From CAZAFM01 sp964484395 (GTDB lineage Bacteria; Campylobacterota; Campylobacteria; Campylobacterales; CAZAFM01): DNA of 11,572 nt. Under the pieces are notes generated by a model. It was not told the DNA's origin. It searched no databases and saw only the letters and a program-made list of their open reading frames with translations. A program made the translations under genes and the position numbers. The stretch covers positions 1 through 11,572 of the forward strand of contig CAZAFM010000075.1 in assembly GCA_964484395.1 (NCBI GenBank), read 5' to 3'. Positions 4,969-11,572 of the stretch are shown in pieces. Position 1 is the first letter of the stretch. Each line of letters opens with the position of its first letter.

Positions 4969-5274
4969 TTGGCTGATGGACTTTTTGAAGACATTCAAGG
5001 AGAGTTGAAAGATAAACTTGAAGAACCAAAAAAATACAAAGTTATTTTACTAAATGATGACTACTCTACGATGGACTTTGTAGTTGGTGTGCTTATTGAT
5101 ATCTTTCACAAGCCCATAGATGAGGCAGTAAACATAATGATACAGGTACACAAAGAGGGACGAGGGATATGTGGTGTCTACACTTATGATATAGCAGAGA
5201 CAAAAGTCACTCAAGTACGAAAAGAAGCAAAAAAACAGGATTTTCCACTTAGGGCTATAATGGAGGAAGTATAA
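4969..5274 (+). CDS. clpS: ClpS, N-degron adaptor for ClpAP
   Basis: A 101-residue adaptor that binds proteins with destabilising N-terminal residues (Leu, Phe, Tyr, Trp) and delivers them to ClpA. The N-terminal ~20 residues are the flexible extension needed for delivery. The fold follows with KKYKVILLNDD, where N29 and D30 correspond to Asn34/Asp35 of the E. coli alpha-amino-group pocket. M35 corresponds to the specificity residue Met40, and H61 in VHKEGRG to His66. All pocket residues are thus present and a functional N-degron receptor is expected. The start is TTG at 4969 with AAAGGA (4958-4963) at short spacing. The TAA overlaps the first base of the clpA ATG. It is the first gene of the clpS-clpA-aat-galU unit. 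Confidence 0.95.
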   Translation: MADGLFEDIQGELKDKLEEPKKYKVILLNDDYSTMDFVVGVLIDIFHKPIDEAVNIMIQVHKEGRGICGVYTYDIAETKVTQVRKEAKKQDFPLRAIMEEV

Positions 5275-7460
5275 TGATAAACGCAGAATTAAATTCGATA
5301 CTAAGAGATGCCTTGCATCTAGCAAAAGCAAAAAGACATGAGTATCTAACTCTTGAGCATGTTTTCCTCTCCATGCTCTCAAACAAAGATGTAAAAACCA
5401 TTCTTGGTGACTGTGGTGGAGATATAGAGAGCTTGAAAGTCGCCGTAGGTAAGTACCTAGATGAAAACATGATTTCACTTCCTGAAGAGATAAACCATGA
5501 ACCATATGAGACACTCTCACTAAACCGAGTTATCCAGAATATGGTAGAGCATCTAAAAAGTGCTGAAAAAAAAGAGGCAACTGCAGTTGACCTACTAGCC
5601 TCTTTGTTTGAAGAAGAGAGAAGCTATGCAGTATATACTCTAAAAAAAGAGGGTATTACCAAGCTTGATATACTAGAAGCCATTACAGAGAGAACAGCAG
5701 CAACCACAAGTACGAATGATCAAAAAGAGGAGGATAGCTTCCTTGAAAAGTACGCAACAAACCTAACAGCCCTAGCAAAACAAGGAAAAATAGACCCCGT
5801 CATAGGGCGAGAAATAGAGATAGAGCGAAGCATGGAGATACTCTGTAGGAGAAAGAAAAACAACCCACTTCTAGTAGGTGAGCCAGGTGTTGGCAAAACA
5901 GCCATTGCTGAAGGACTAGCACTAAACATAAAAGACAATAGAGTTCCTGAGATACTAAAAAAAGTTGAGATTTATGGAATAGAGATGGGCTCACTAGTAG
6001 CTGGTACGAAATACAGAGGTGACTTTGAAAAGAGAGTAAAAGGACTCATAGATGAAGCTATAGCTAGGGGTGATGTTATACTTTTTATAGATGAGATACA
6101 CACAATGGTAGGAGCAGGAGCTGCAAGCGGTGGAAGCCTAGATGCTTCAAACCTCCTAAAGCCAGCTTTAGCAAATGGAAGGATAAAGTGTATTGGTGCT
6201 ACTACCCATGCTGAGATGCGACAGTTTTTTGACAAAGATAAGGCACTAAGTAGAAGATTTGCAAGAGTAAATATAGAAGAGCCTGATAAAGAGACTACTT
6301 TCAAAATCCTAAAAGGACTAAAAAAAGAGTATGAAAAGCACCACAAAGTTACCTATCCTGATATAGCTCTTAAAAGTGCTATTGATCTTAGTATGAAATA
6401 TATAAATGATAGGTTTCTTCCGGATAAAGCTATTGATATCATAGATGAAGCGGGTGCCTCTTTTCATATAAAAGAGCCAAGAAAGAGAGTCGTCACAAAG
6501 TCAAATATAGAAAGTGTGGTCTCAAAGATGGCAAACATCCCAACAGTAACTGCAAAAGAGGATGAAAGAGCCAAAGTAGCAAAACTAGAAGAACACTTAA
6601 AAAGAAGGATATTTGGGCAAGATAGTGCAATAGAAGAGATTTCAAAAGCAATAAAACTCTCAAAAGCTGGGCTAAAGGGCGATAATAAACCTATTGGTTC
6701 CTTTTTGTTCACAGGTCCTACTGGCGTTGGCAAAACAGAGGTAGCAAAAGAGCTAGCAAATGAGTTAGATATAAACTTTGAACGATATGATATGAGTGAA
6801 TACATGGAGAAACATACAGTATCTCGCCTCATAGGTGCTCCAGCTGGATATATAGGGTATGAGCAAGGTGGACTTCTAACAGAGTCTATCAAGAAGCATC
6901 CATACACACTGCTACTTCTAGATGAGATAGAAAAAGCACATCCTGATATACTAAATGTCCTACTTCAAGTAATGGATGATGCGACTTTGACAGATAATAC
7001 TGGGATGAAGGCAAGCTTTAAGAATGTTATCATCATCATGACTTCTAATGCAGGAAGTGGAGAGGCAAATGTGATGGGCTTTAATAAAGATGAGAGCAAA
7101 AACGAAGATATGGCTATCAAGAACTTCTTTACTCCAGAGTTTAGAAATAGACTTGATGCTATTGTGAAGTTTGCACATCTAGAGCATAGTGTAGTAAAAC
7201 TCATCGTCAAAAAATTCATAGCTGACCTTCAAGATATGCTAAAAGAAAAAAAGATAGTTATATCAATAACTCCAAAAGCACTTGACTTTTTGGCAAAAGA
7301 GGGCTACTCAAAAGAGCTAGGTGCAAGACCTGCTAAAAAGATTATAGAACAAAAAATCCATATACCTCTTTCAGAAGAGATGCTATATGGAAGACTAAAG
7401 AAGGGTGGTACGCTCAAAGTTGGTCTAAAATCAGATGAGCTGACATTTAGTGTTAAATGA
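5274..7460 (+). CDS. clpA: ClpA, ATP-dependent unfoldase of the ClpAP protease
   Basis: A 728-residue Hsp100/Clp ATPase of normal length for ClpA. Order: Clp N-domain with two repeats (about 1-140, LTLEHVFLSML at 26-35), a linker, AAA-1 with Walker A GEPGVGKT (202-209) and Walker B VILFIDE (268-274), sensor region IGATTHAEMRQFFDKDKALSRRF (308-329), AAA-2 with Walker A GPTGVGKT (481-488) and Walker B LLLLDEIEKAHP (546-557), and the C-terminal ClpB_D2-small domain with GARPAKKIIEQ (683-693). The absence of a long coiled-coil middle domain, together with clpS next door, separates it from ClpB/ClpC. The ClpP-docking tripeptide is MGF (601-603), at the place of E. coli IGL. It forms a hexamer in the cytoplasm. 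The start overlaps clpS by one base and the stop overlaps aat (ATGA). Confidence 0.96.
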   Translation: MINAELNSILRDALHLAKAKRHEYLTLEHVFLSMLSNKDVKTILGDCGGDIESLKVAVGKYLDENMISLPEEINHEPYETLSLNRVIQNMVEHLKSAEKKEATAVDLLASLFEEERSYAVYTLKKEGITKLDILEAITERTAATTSTNDQKEEDSFLEKYATNLTALAKQGKIDPVIGREIEIERSMEILCRRKKNNPLLVGEPGVGKTAIAEGLALNIKDNRVPEILKKVEIYGIEMGSLVAGTKYRGDFEKRVKGLIDEAIARGDVILFIDEIHTMVGAGAASGGSLDASNLLKPALANGRIKCIGATTHAEMRQFFDKDKALSRRFARVNIEEPDKETTFKILKGLKKEYEKHHKVTYPDIALKSAIDLSMKYINDRFLPDKAIDIIDEAGASFHIKEPRKRVVTKSNIESVVSKMANIPTVTAKEDERAKVAKLEEHLKRRIFGQDSAIEEISKAIKLSKAGLKGDNKPIGSFLFTGPTGVGKTEVAKELANELDINFERYDMSEYMEKHTVSRLIGAPAGYIGYEQGGLLTESIKKHPYTLLLLDEIEKAHPDILNVLLQVMDDATLTDNTGMKASFKNVIIIMTSNAGSGEANVMGFNKDESKNEDMAIKNFFTPEFRNRLDAIVKFAHLEHSVVKLIVKKFIADLQDMLKEKKIVISITPKALDFLAKEGYSKELGARPAKKIIEQKIHIPLSEEMLYGRLKKGGTLKVGLKSDELTFSVK

Positions 7461-8221
7461 ACCCAAGCATAGAGGTAGTAAAAAAGAGTGACGAAAACCT
7501 TCCCTATTCTCCTTTTTTAAACTACTCTATGTTTCCACCTGCTGAGTATGCAGATAGTGATGGGTTTTTAGCTATAAGTAGGGATTTAGGTCTTACTAAG
7601 GTCATAGACGCATACTCAAATGGTATATTTCCATGGTTTAAAGATGGAGATTTTTTCTGCTGGTTTTCACCTCCTAAGAGAGCTGTTTTGGAGTTTGATA
7701 ACTTCAAACTTTCTCGCTCGCTCAAGAAAAAAATTAGAAAAATACCATTTAACATTAAAGCTGATACAGCTTTTGAAAGTGTAATAGATGCCTGCTCTAA
7801 GGCTACAAGGAAGCATCAAGAAGGTAGTTGGATAGATAAAGACTTCAAAAACACCTACATATCCCTACACAAGCAGGGACTTTGCCACTCCATAGAGTGC
7901 TATGATAGTAGTAATGCTTTAGTAGGTGGTCTTTATGGGGTGAGTTTTGGTAAAATGTTTGTGGGTGAGTCTATGTTTAGCATAAGTGCTGATAGCTCTA
8001 AAATTGCTCTTTTTTATCTTAACGGGTTTTTGAAGGAGTTTGACTTTGAGTTTATAGATGCTCAAATTCAAAATGAGCACCTAAAAAGCTTGGGCGTAAA
8101 AGAGATAGATAGAGATATCTACTTAAAAAGACTAAAAAACTCACTAACCAAAAGGGGTTTAAGGGGACACTGGGCAGTGGTGTTTGATGATTTTAAAAAA
8201 AGTTTTGAGGAGAGATTATGA
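7457..8221 (+). CDS. aat: Leucyl/phenylalanyl-tRNA-protein transferase Aat
   Basis: A 254-residue transferase that moves Leu or Phe from aminoacyl-tRNA to proteins starting with Lys or Arg, creating N-degrons. Motifs along the sequence: MFPPAEYADSDGFLAI (25-40), AYSNGIFPWF (52-61), CWFSPPKRAVL (68-78), HQEGSWID (120-127), HSIECY (144-149), LVGGLYGVSFGKMFVGESMFS (155-175), and FIDAQIQNEHLKSLG (199-213). These are the standard Aat signatures. A few positions differ from the E. coli pattern (SRDL for GGDL, CWF for LWW), as is common in this phylum. The ATG overlaps the clpA stop (ATGA) and the stop overlaps galU. Immediate linkage to clpS-clpA puts tag-writer, reader and unfoldase in one transcript. 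Confidence 0.94.
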   Translation: MNPSIEVVKKSDENLPYSPFLNYSMFPPAEYADSDGFLAISRDLGLTKVIDAYSNGIFPWFKDGDFFCWFSPPKRAVLEFDNFKLSRSLKKKIRKIPFNIKADTAFESVIDACSKATRKHQEGSWIDKDFKNTYISLHKQGLCHSIECYDSSNALVGGLYGVSFGKMFVGESMFSISADSSKIALFYLNGFLKEFDFEFIDAQIQNEHLKSLGVKEIDRDIYLKRLKNSLTKRGLRGHWAVVFDDFKKSFEERL

Positions 8222-9096
8222 TAAAAAAGTGTATTTTCCCAGCGGCTGGATATGGGACAAGGTTTTTACCAGCTACAAAAGCAATGCCAAAAGAGATGCT
8301 TCCTATACTAAACAAACCGCTTATACAATATGGTGTACATGAAGCAGTAGAAGCAAAAATGACTGATATAGGGGTAGTCACAGGTAGAGGCAAAAGAGCC
8401 ATAGAAGACCACTTTGATATAAAATATGAACTAGAAGAGCAGATAAAAGGAACCTCAAAAGAGGTCTATCTAGAAGAGATTAGGGATATTATGGAGAGTT
8501 GTACATTTTCATACACTAGGCAAGTGCAGATGCTAGGACTAGGTCATGCTATCCTTACAGGTCAGACACTTGTAGGAAATGAGCCTTTTGGAGTAATACT
8601 TGCAGATGACTTGTGTATAGGTGAGAAAAATGGAGTTCTAGCCCAGATGGCAGAACTGTATGAAAAGTATAAATGCTCAATAGTAGCCGTTGAAGAGGTA
8701 GATAAGAATGAAGTGGATAAGTATGGGGTAGTTGCAGGAAAAGAGATAGAAAAGGGCGTAATGATGATTTCAGATATGATTGAGAAGCCAAAGCCAGAAG
8801 ATGCGCCTAGTAATCTTGCCATTATAGGTAGATATATCCTCACTCCTGATATATTTGATATCTTAAAAACCACAAAACCTGGAGCAAAAGGTGAAATACA
8901 GATAACTGATGCCCTCCTAGAGCAGTCAAAAAAAGGTATGGTACTAGCCTATAAGTTTAAAGGAAAAAGATTTGACTGCGGAAGTGTTGAGGGCTTTGTT
9001 GAAGCTACTAACTACTTCTATAACCTAGACAAAACTAAAGAATCTGAAAAAAACTCAAAAGAAAAAAATACTAAAACTAAGCCTAAAAAGAAGTAG
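8218..9096 (+). CDS. galU: UTP-glucose-1-phosphate uridylyltransferase GalU
   Basis: A 292-residue nucleotidyltransferase making UDP-glucose from UTP and glucose-1-phosphate, for surface polysaccharide and nucleotide-sugar synthesis. Visible motifs are AAGYGTRFLPATKAMPKEML (9-28, the nucleotide-binding loop with catalytic-region lysines), GLGHAIL (107-113), ILADDL (127-132, metal-binding Asp), MIEKPKPEDAPS (187-198), GEIQITDAL (225-233), and FDCGSVEGFVEA (252-263). The last ~22 residues are a low-complexity tail made almost only of Lys, Glu, Ser, Thr, Asn and Pro, not part of the fold. The ATG overlaps the aat stop (ATGA). There is no functional link to the N-degron genes, so the position probably reflects operon economy. 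Confidence 0.95.
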   Translation: MIKKCIFPAAGYGTRFLPATKAMPKEMLPILNKPLIQYGVHEAVEAKMTDIGVVTGRGKRAIEDHFDIKYELEEQIKGTSKEVYLEEIRDIMESCTFSYTRQVQMLGLGHAILTGQTLVGNEPFGVILADDLCIGEKNGVLAQMAELYEKYKCSIVAVEEVDKNEVDKYGVVAGKEIEKGVMMISDMIEKPKPEDAPSNLAIIGRYILTPDIFDILKTTKPGAKGEIQITDALLEQSKKGMVLAYKFKGKRFDCGSVEGFVEATNYFYNLDKTKESEKNSKEKNTKTKPKKK

Positions 9097-9114
9097 AACT
9101 TATACTTAAATTCT

Positions 9115-9149
9115 ATAGAGCTACCTAATAATGGTAGTTCTATGAACTA
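9115..9149 (+). terminator. Hairpin(s) after galU, possible transcript end
   Basis: An 11-bp stem (9115-9125 with 9133-9143, one G-U pair in RNA) has a 7-base TAATAAT loop. Its right arm can instead form TAGTTC-TAT-GAACTA (9135-9149), so two exclusive hairpins are possible. There is no T-run after either, so it is not a canonical intrinsic terminator. It could be an RNA-end stabiliser or a weak terminator for the clpS-galU unit. No gene is seen in 9097-9261. Confidence 0.4.
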
Positions 9150-9224
9150 CAATACTCTACTACTAACAGCTTCTCAATAAAAGATAAAAAACATCCTCTT
9201 AATAATTACATAAGCTTAACTTAA

Positions 9225-9230
9225 TATAAT
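9225..9230 (+). promoter_or_regulatory. Candidate -10 TATAAT for the cytochrome c peroxidase gene
   Basis: A perfect TATAAT lies 31 bases before the ATG at 9262, within a periodic AT-rich stretch and without a recognisable -35, as usual in this phylum. AAAGGAG (9249-9255) is the ribosome site. Confidence 0.55.
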
Positions 9231-9261
9231 AATTTTTGTCAATTAATAAAAGGAGTTAAGT

Positions 9262-10293
9262 ATGAAAAAAATTGGTTCTCTCATTCTTTCGTGTTCTCTA
9301 GCAACAGTTTCGCTTTTCGCGATTGATGATAGTGAGCTACTAGAGAAAGCTCAAGGTGCAGGTCTAAAGCCAATCCCACAAAGTCAAAAGGAACTTTTAG
9401 AACTAATAGATGATCCAAAAAATCCAATGACAGGGATGAAGGTTGAATTAGGAAAGATGCTCTACTTTGAGCCAAGACTATCAAAAAGTGGACTTATAAG
9501 CTGTAACACTTGTCACAACCTAGGTCTAGGTGGAGCTGATGGAGTTCCAGCAGCTATTGGTCATAAATGGGCTGCAAACCCACATCACCTAAACTCACCT
9601 ACAGTATACAACTCAGTTCTAAACAAGGTTCAGTTCTGGGATGGTAGAAGCCCACACTTAGAAGATCAAGCTCAAGGTCCTATCCAAGCAGCTCCAGAGA
9701 TGGCAGCTCCAGCAGAGCTAGTAGTTGAGCGGGTAACTTCTATTCCTCAATATGTTGAGCTATTTCAAGCTGCGTATGGACCAGATGTAGAGATTACATT
9801 TCCTCAAATTGCTAACACTATAGCGGTTTTTGAAAGAACTCTTATTACACCATCTAGATTTGATGACTACATGAATGGACATCCGAGTGCTTTAAGTAAA
9901 GCTGAAAAAGAGGGACTGGATATCTTCATAGACAAGGGGTGTGCAAGTTGCCACAACGATATAGGCTTAGGAGGAACTATGCAGCCCTTTGAAGTTGTCA
10001 AAAAGTACTCTTTTGCTAAGGGTGACTTTAGTGGTGATGAAAATGGTATGGTAAAAACTCCAACCTTAAGAAATATAGCAGAGACGGCACCATATTTTCA
10101 CAATGGTCAAGTATGGTCGCTAAAAACTGCCATCAAAGAGATGGGAAGTGTGCAACTAGGGATTGACATATCAGATAGTGAAGCTGATAAGATTCATACA
10201 TTTTTAAATGCGCTCACAGGTGATAAACCAGATATATCATATCCAATGCTTCCACCTTCAACTCTAAAGACTCCAAAACCTGATATGAACTAA
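9262..10293 (+). CDS. Periplasmic di-heme cytochrome c peroxidase (CcpA/MauG family)
   Basis: A 343-residue secreted enzyme that reduces H2O2 to water in the periplasm with electrons from small c-type cytochromes. Signal peptide: residues 1-20 (KK, then a hydrophobic core, ending SLFA before IDDS). The N-terminal heme site is CNTCH (81-85) and the second is CASCH (227-231). Other family marks are ELGKMLYFEPRLS (62-74), QFWDGRSPHLEDQA (124-137), TIAVFERTLITPSRFDDY (186-203), and MVKTPTLRNIAETAPYFHNG (263-282). In the last of these, Met263 is the likely axial ligand of the high-potential heme. The length fits a full CcpA without an extra heme domain. It is monocistronic, with its own promoter and a strong ribosome site. 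Peroxide or oxygen control is plausible, but no operator is recognised. Confidence 0.94.
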   Translation: MKKIGSLILSCSLATVSLFAIDDSELLEKAQGAGLKPIPQSQKELLELIDDPKNPMTGMKVELGKMLYFEPRLSKSGLISCNTCHNLGLGGADGVPAAIGHKWAANPHHLNSPTVYNSVLNKVQFWDGRSPHLEDQAQGPIQAAPEMAAPAELVVERVTSIPQYVELFQAAYGPDVEITFPQIANTIAVFERTLITPSRFDDYMNGHPSALSKAEKEGLDIFIDKGCASCHNDIGLGGTMQPFEVVKKYSFAKGDFSGDENGMVKTPTLRNIAETAPYFHNGQVWSLKTAIKEMGSVQLGIDISDSEADKIHTFLNALTGDKPDISYPMLPPSTLKTPKPDMN

Positions 10294-10299
10294 AACAAA

Positions 10300-10314
10300 C
10301 CCCCTTTTTGGGGG
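10300..10314. terminator. C5-T5-G5 hairpin between convergent genes
   Basis: A 5-bp all-GC stem with a T5 loop sits seven bases after the peroxidase stop and 27 bases before the end of the convergent gene, so it could end both transcripts. No T-run follows on either strand, so it is an imperfect intrinsic terminator. Confidence 0.5.
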
Positions 10315-10341
10315 ATAAACTAATCAATAAGCATAAAATAT

Positions 10342-11442
10342 CTAGTCACTATACTTCTCTTTGATACTTTTAATTTTTTGAAAATTTTTCAAAAAGACAT
10401 CAACTACATTTGGGTCAAAGTGCTCTCCCCTACTTCTTTGGATAAGTGCTTTTGCATCTTCATGGCTCCAAGCTTCCTTATAAGGTCGCTTTGAAGTTAA
10501 TGCATCATACACATCCACTAAAGCAGTTATACGCCCCTCAATAGATATAGCTTCCCCTCTTATACCTAGTGGATATCCACCTCCATCCCACTTCTCATGA
10601 TGCTCTCTAGCAATCATAGCAGCAGTTTTCAGAGTAATATCACTCTCATCATAAAGTATGTCATAGCCTATTTGTGCATGAGTTCGCATTACTTCAAACT
10701 CCTCATCACTGAGCTTTCCAGGCTTTAAGAGTATCTTGTCTGGTATACCTATTTTGCCTATATCATGCATAGGAGAAGTTAGCTTTAACAGCGAGCACCT
10801 ATCCCTACTAAGCCCAAGCTCATATCCTAAAATTTCCGCAAAAAGTCCTACTCTTTTTGTATGAACAGATGTTTCATTATCTTTAAATTCAGCAGCACTT
10901 GAGAGCTTGTGAATTATTTTAGTATGAGACTCTTTTAGCTCTCTATACAATAGAGCATTTTCTAAACTCACACTTGCATAGTTTCCTATAAGCACGAGCA
11001 TTTCAGCATCTGTATTATCAAAAAAACCACTCTTCTTATTTAGCGCTTGAAAAACTCCAATAGTCTCTCTTTTACTATTTAAGAGTGGAACAGCAATAAT
11101 ATTTTTAGTCAAATAGCCTGTCTCTTTGTCTATATCTTTGTTAAATCTAAAGTCATTATATGCATCTATAACTATCTGAACCTCTCTAGATAAAGCGGCT
11201 TTTCCAACAACACCACTATCAGCAGATACTCTTATCTCCTCTACACCATGAGCCACTTTTGTCCATAGCTCATTTTTCTTCTTATCATATATAAATATTG
11301 AGCATCTATCAGCCTCTACAATATCTCTAGCAGTATCACCTAGAATATTTAGAATCTCATCTAAATTTGTTTTTGATGCAATCTCTTCACCAAGTTTTAG
11401 TAACATAAAAAGTCGACTATCAAAATCTACATTTTCTAACAT
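10342..11442 (-). CDS. GAF-HD-GYP cyclic-dinucleotide phosphodiesterase
   Basis: A 366-residue cytoplasmic signalling protein. A GAF sensor domain (about 20-165; CSIFIYDKK, GVVGKAA, NIIAVPLLN, GVFQALNK) is joined by a helix (about 155-180) to an HD-GYP domain (about 180-350). The metal and catalytic residues are all present: E190 and H194 (E-x3-H), H226-D227 with K230 (MHDIGK), H255, H281-H282, GYP at 289-291, and D310. This matches the trinuclear-metal type of active HD-GYP enzymes, which break down c-di-GMP (some act on cGAMP). What the GAF domain binds cannot be told. There is no receiver or membrane domain. The ATG at 11442 has AGGCGAG just upstream. It has its own promoter, just downstream of the rRNA operon end. 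Confidence 0.93.
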   Translation of the reverse strand: MLENVDFDSRLFMLLKLGEEIASKTNLDEILNILGDTARDIVEADRCSIFIYDKKKNELWTKVAHGVEEIRVSADSGVVGKAALSREVQIVIDAYNDFRFNKDIDKETGYLTKNIIAVPLLNSKRETIGVFQALNKKSGFFDNTDAEMLVLIGNYASVSLENALLYRELKESHTKIIHKLSSAAEFKDNETSVHTKRVGLFAEILGYELGLSRDRCSLLKLTSPMHDIGKIGIPDKILLKPGKLSDEEFEVMRTHAQIGYDILYDESDITLKTAAMIAREHHEKWDGGGYPLGIRGEAISIEGRITALVDVYDALTSKRPYKEAWSHEDAKALIQRSRGEHFDPNVVDVFLKNFQKIKSIKEKYSD

Positions 11443-11474
11443 ATTTCTCGCCTGTTTTAAGGATAATTGAGGAG

Positions 11475-11483
11475 ATTATAGCA
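11475..11483 (-). promoter_or_regulatory. Extended -10 promoter (TGC-TATAAT) for the HD-GYP gene
   Basis: On the minus strand the sequence reads TGCTATAAT, a perfect -10 with the extended TG element, 32 bases before the ATG. No good -35 is seen. It lies between the 5S rRNA end and the gene, so the gene need not rely on read-through from the rRNA operon. Confidence 0.6.
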
Positions 11484-11532
11484 TTTTTGAGGTTATGATT
11501 AATAGAATATTTGTGGTAAAAGAATAATCCCA

Positions 11533-11572
11533 ACCCGGCAGCGACCTACTTTCCCACACTTGAGAAGTGAAG
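11533..11572 (-). rRNA. rrf: 5S ribosomal RNA, 3' part (continues outside window)
   Basis: On the minus strand the last 40 bases contain the well-known 3' end of bacterial 5S rRNA: AAGTGTGGGAAAGTAGGTCG followed by CTGCCGGGTT. The exact 3' end is uncertain by a few bases. The 5' two-thirds lie beyond the right edge, so an rRNA operon reading leftward must end here. The downstream TTATTCTTTT (minus strand) is a modest T-rich stretch that could serve termination. Confidence 0.9.

Noticed and set aside
9057..9093. Lys-rich tail of GalU as a frameshift artefact
   Set aside because: The frame runs without a break to a normal stop, and tails of this composition occur naturally at protein ends in AT-rich genomes. 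The catalytic fold is complete before it.
1..11572. CRISPR array
   Set aside because: No regularly spaced short repeats are present. The only clear repeats are the two pairs described, about 1 kb apart.

Overview
The window looks like a chromosomal piece of a Campylobacterota (epsilonproteobacterial) genome, probably of the Sulfurimonas/Sulfuricurvum kind. This is inferred from the AT-rich, Lys/Ile/Glu-heavy coding, the dense genes with ATGA-type overlaps, the frequent TTG/GTG starts, TATAAT-like -10 boxes without clear -35 boxes, and the gene set (split ThrE exporter, periplasmic di-heme peroxidase, GAF-HD-GYP protein). No ribosomal sequence long enough to prove the genus is present.

Left third (1-3024), accessory DNA. 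The window opens inside an AAA/OLD-type ATPase gene. Its stop overlaps the start of an HNH endonuclease gene, giving a Septu-like (PtuA/PtuB-like) ATPase plus nuclease pair whose 5' part lies outside the window. A DUF4160-DUF2442 pair, typical of toxin-antitoxin-like modules, follows. Next come a pentapeptide-repeat fragment, an unrecognised 63-residue ORF, a 5'-truncated BrnT toxin and an intact BrnA antitoxin. Two families of direct repeats are interleaved with these genes. One is a 51-bp copy (50/51 identical) of the exact 3' end of the adjacent exporter gene. The other is a 36-bp sequence (30/36) that encodes the C-terminal end of two unrelated ORFs (...LNTELH-stop). The resulting order is [LNTELH end][TA-like pair][exporter tail] twice in a row, about 1.0 kb apart.

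Middle (3025-4968), minus strand: bioD and the two halves of a ThrE-type threonine/serine exporter form one overlapping operon, transcribed from a 78-bp divergent promoter region shared with clpS.

Middle right (4969-9096), plus strand: clpS, clpA, aat and galU overlap by 1-4 bases and look like one transcript. The first three form a complete N-degron module: Aat adds Leu/Phe to protein N-termini, ClpS recognises such N-termini, and ClpA unfolds the protein for ClpP. GalU (UDP-glucose synthesis) rides at the end.

Right (9097-11572): a di-heme cytochrome c peroxidase with its own TATAAT promoter converges on a minus-strand GAF-HD-GYP cyclic-dinucleotide phosphodiesterase gene. The latter has an extended -10 promoter and lies just downstream of a 5S rRNA gene, the end of an rRNA operon entering from the right edge.

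The most unusual part is the modular repeat structure at 1447-3075, which suggests repeated integration or recombination at the 3' end of the exporter gene.
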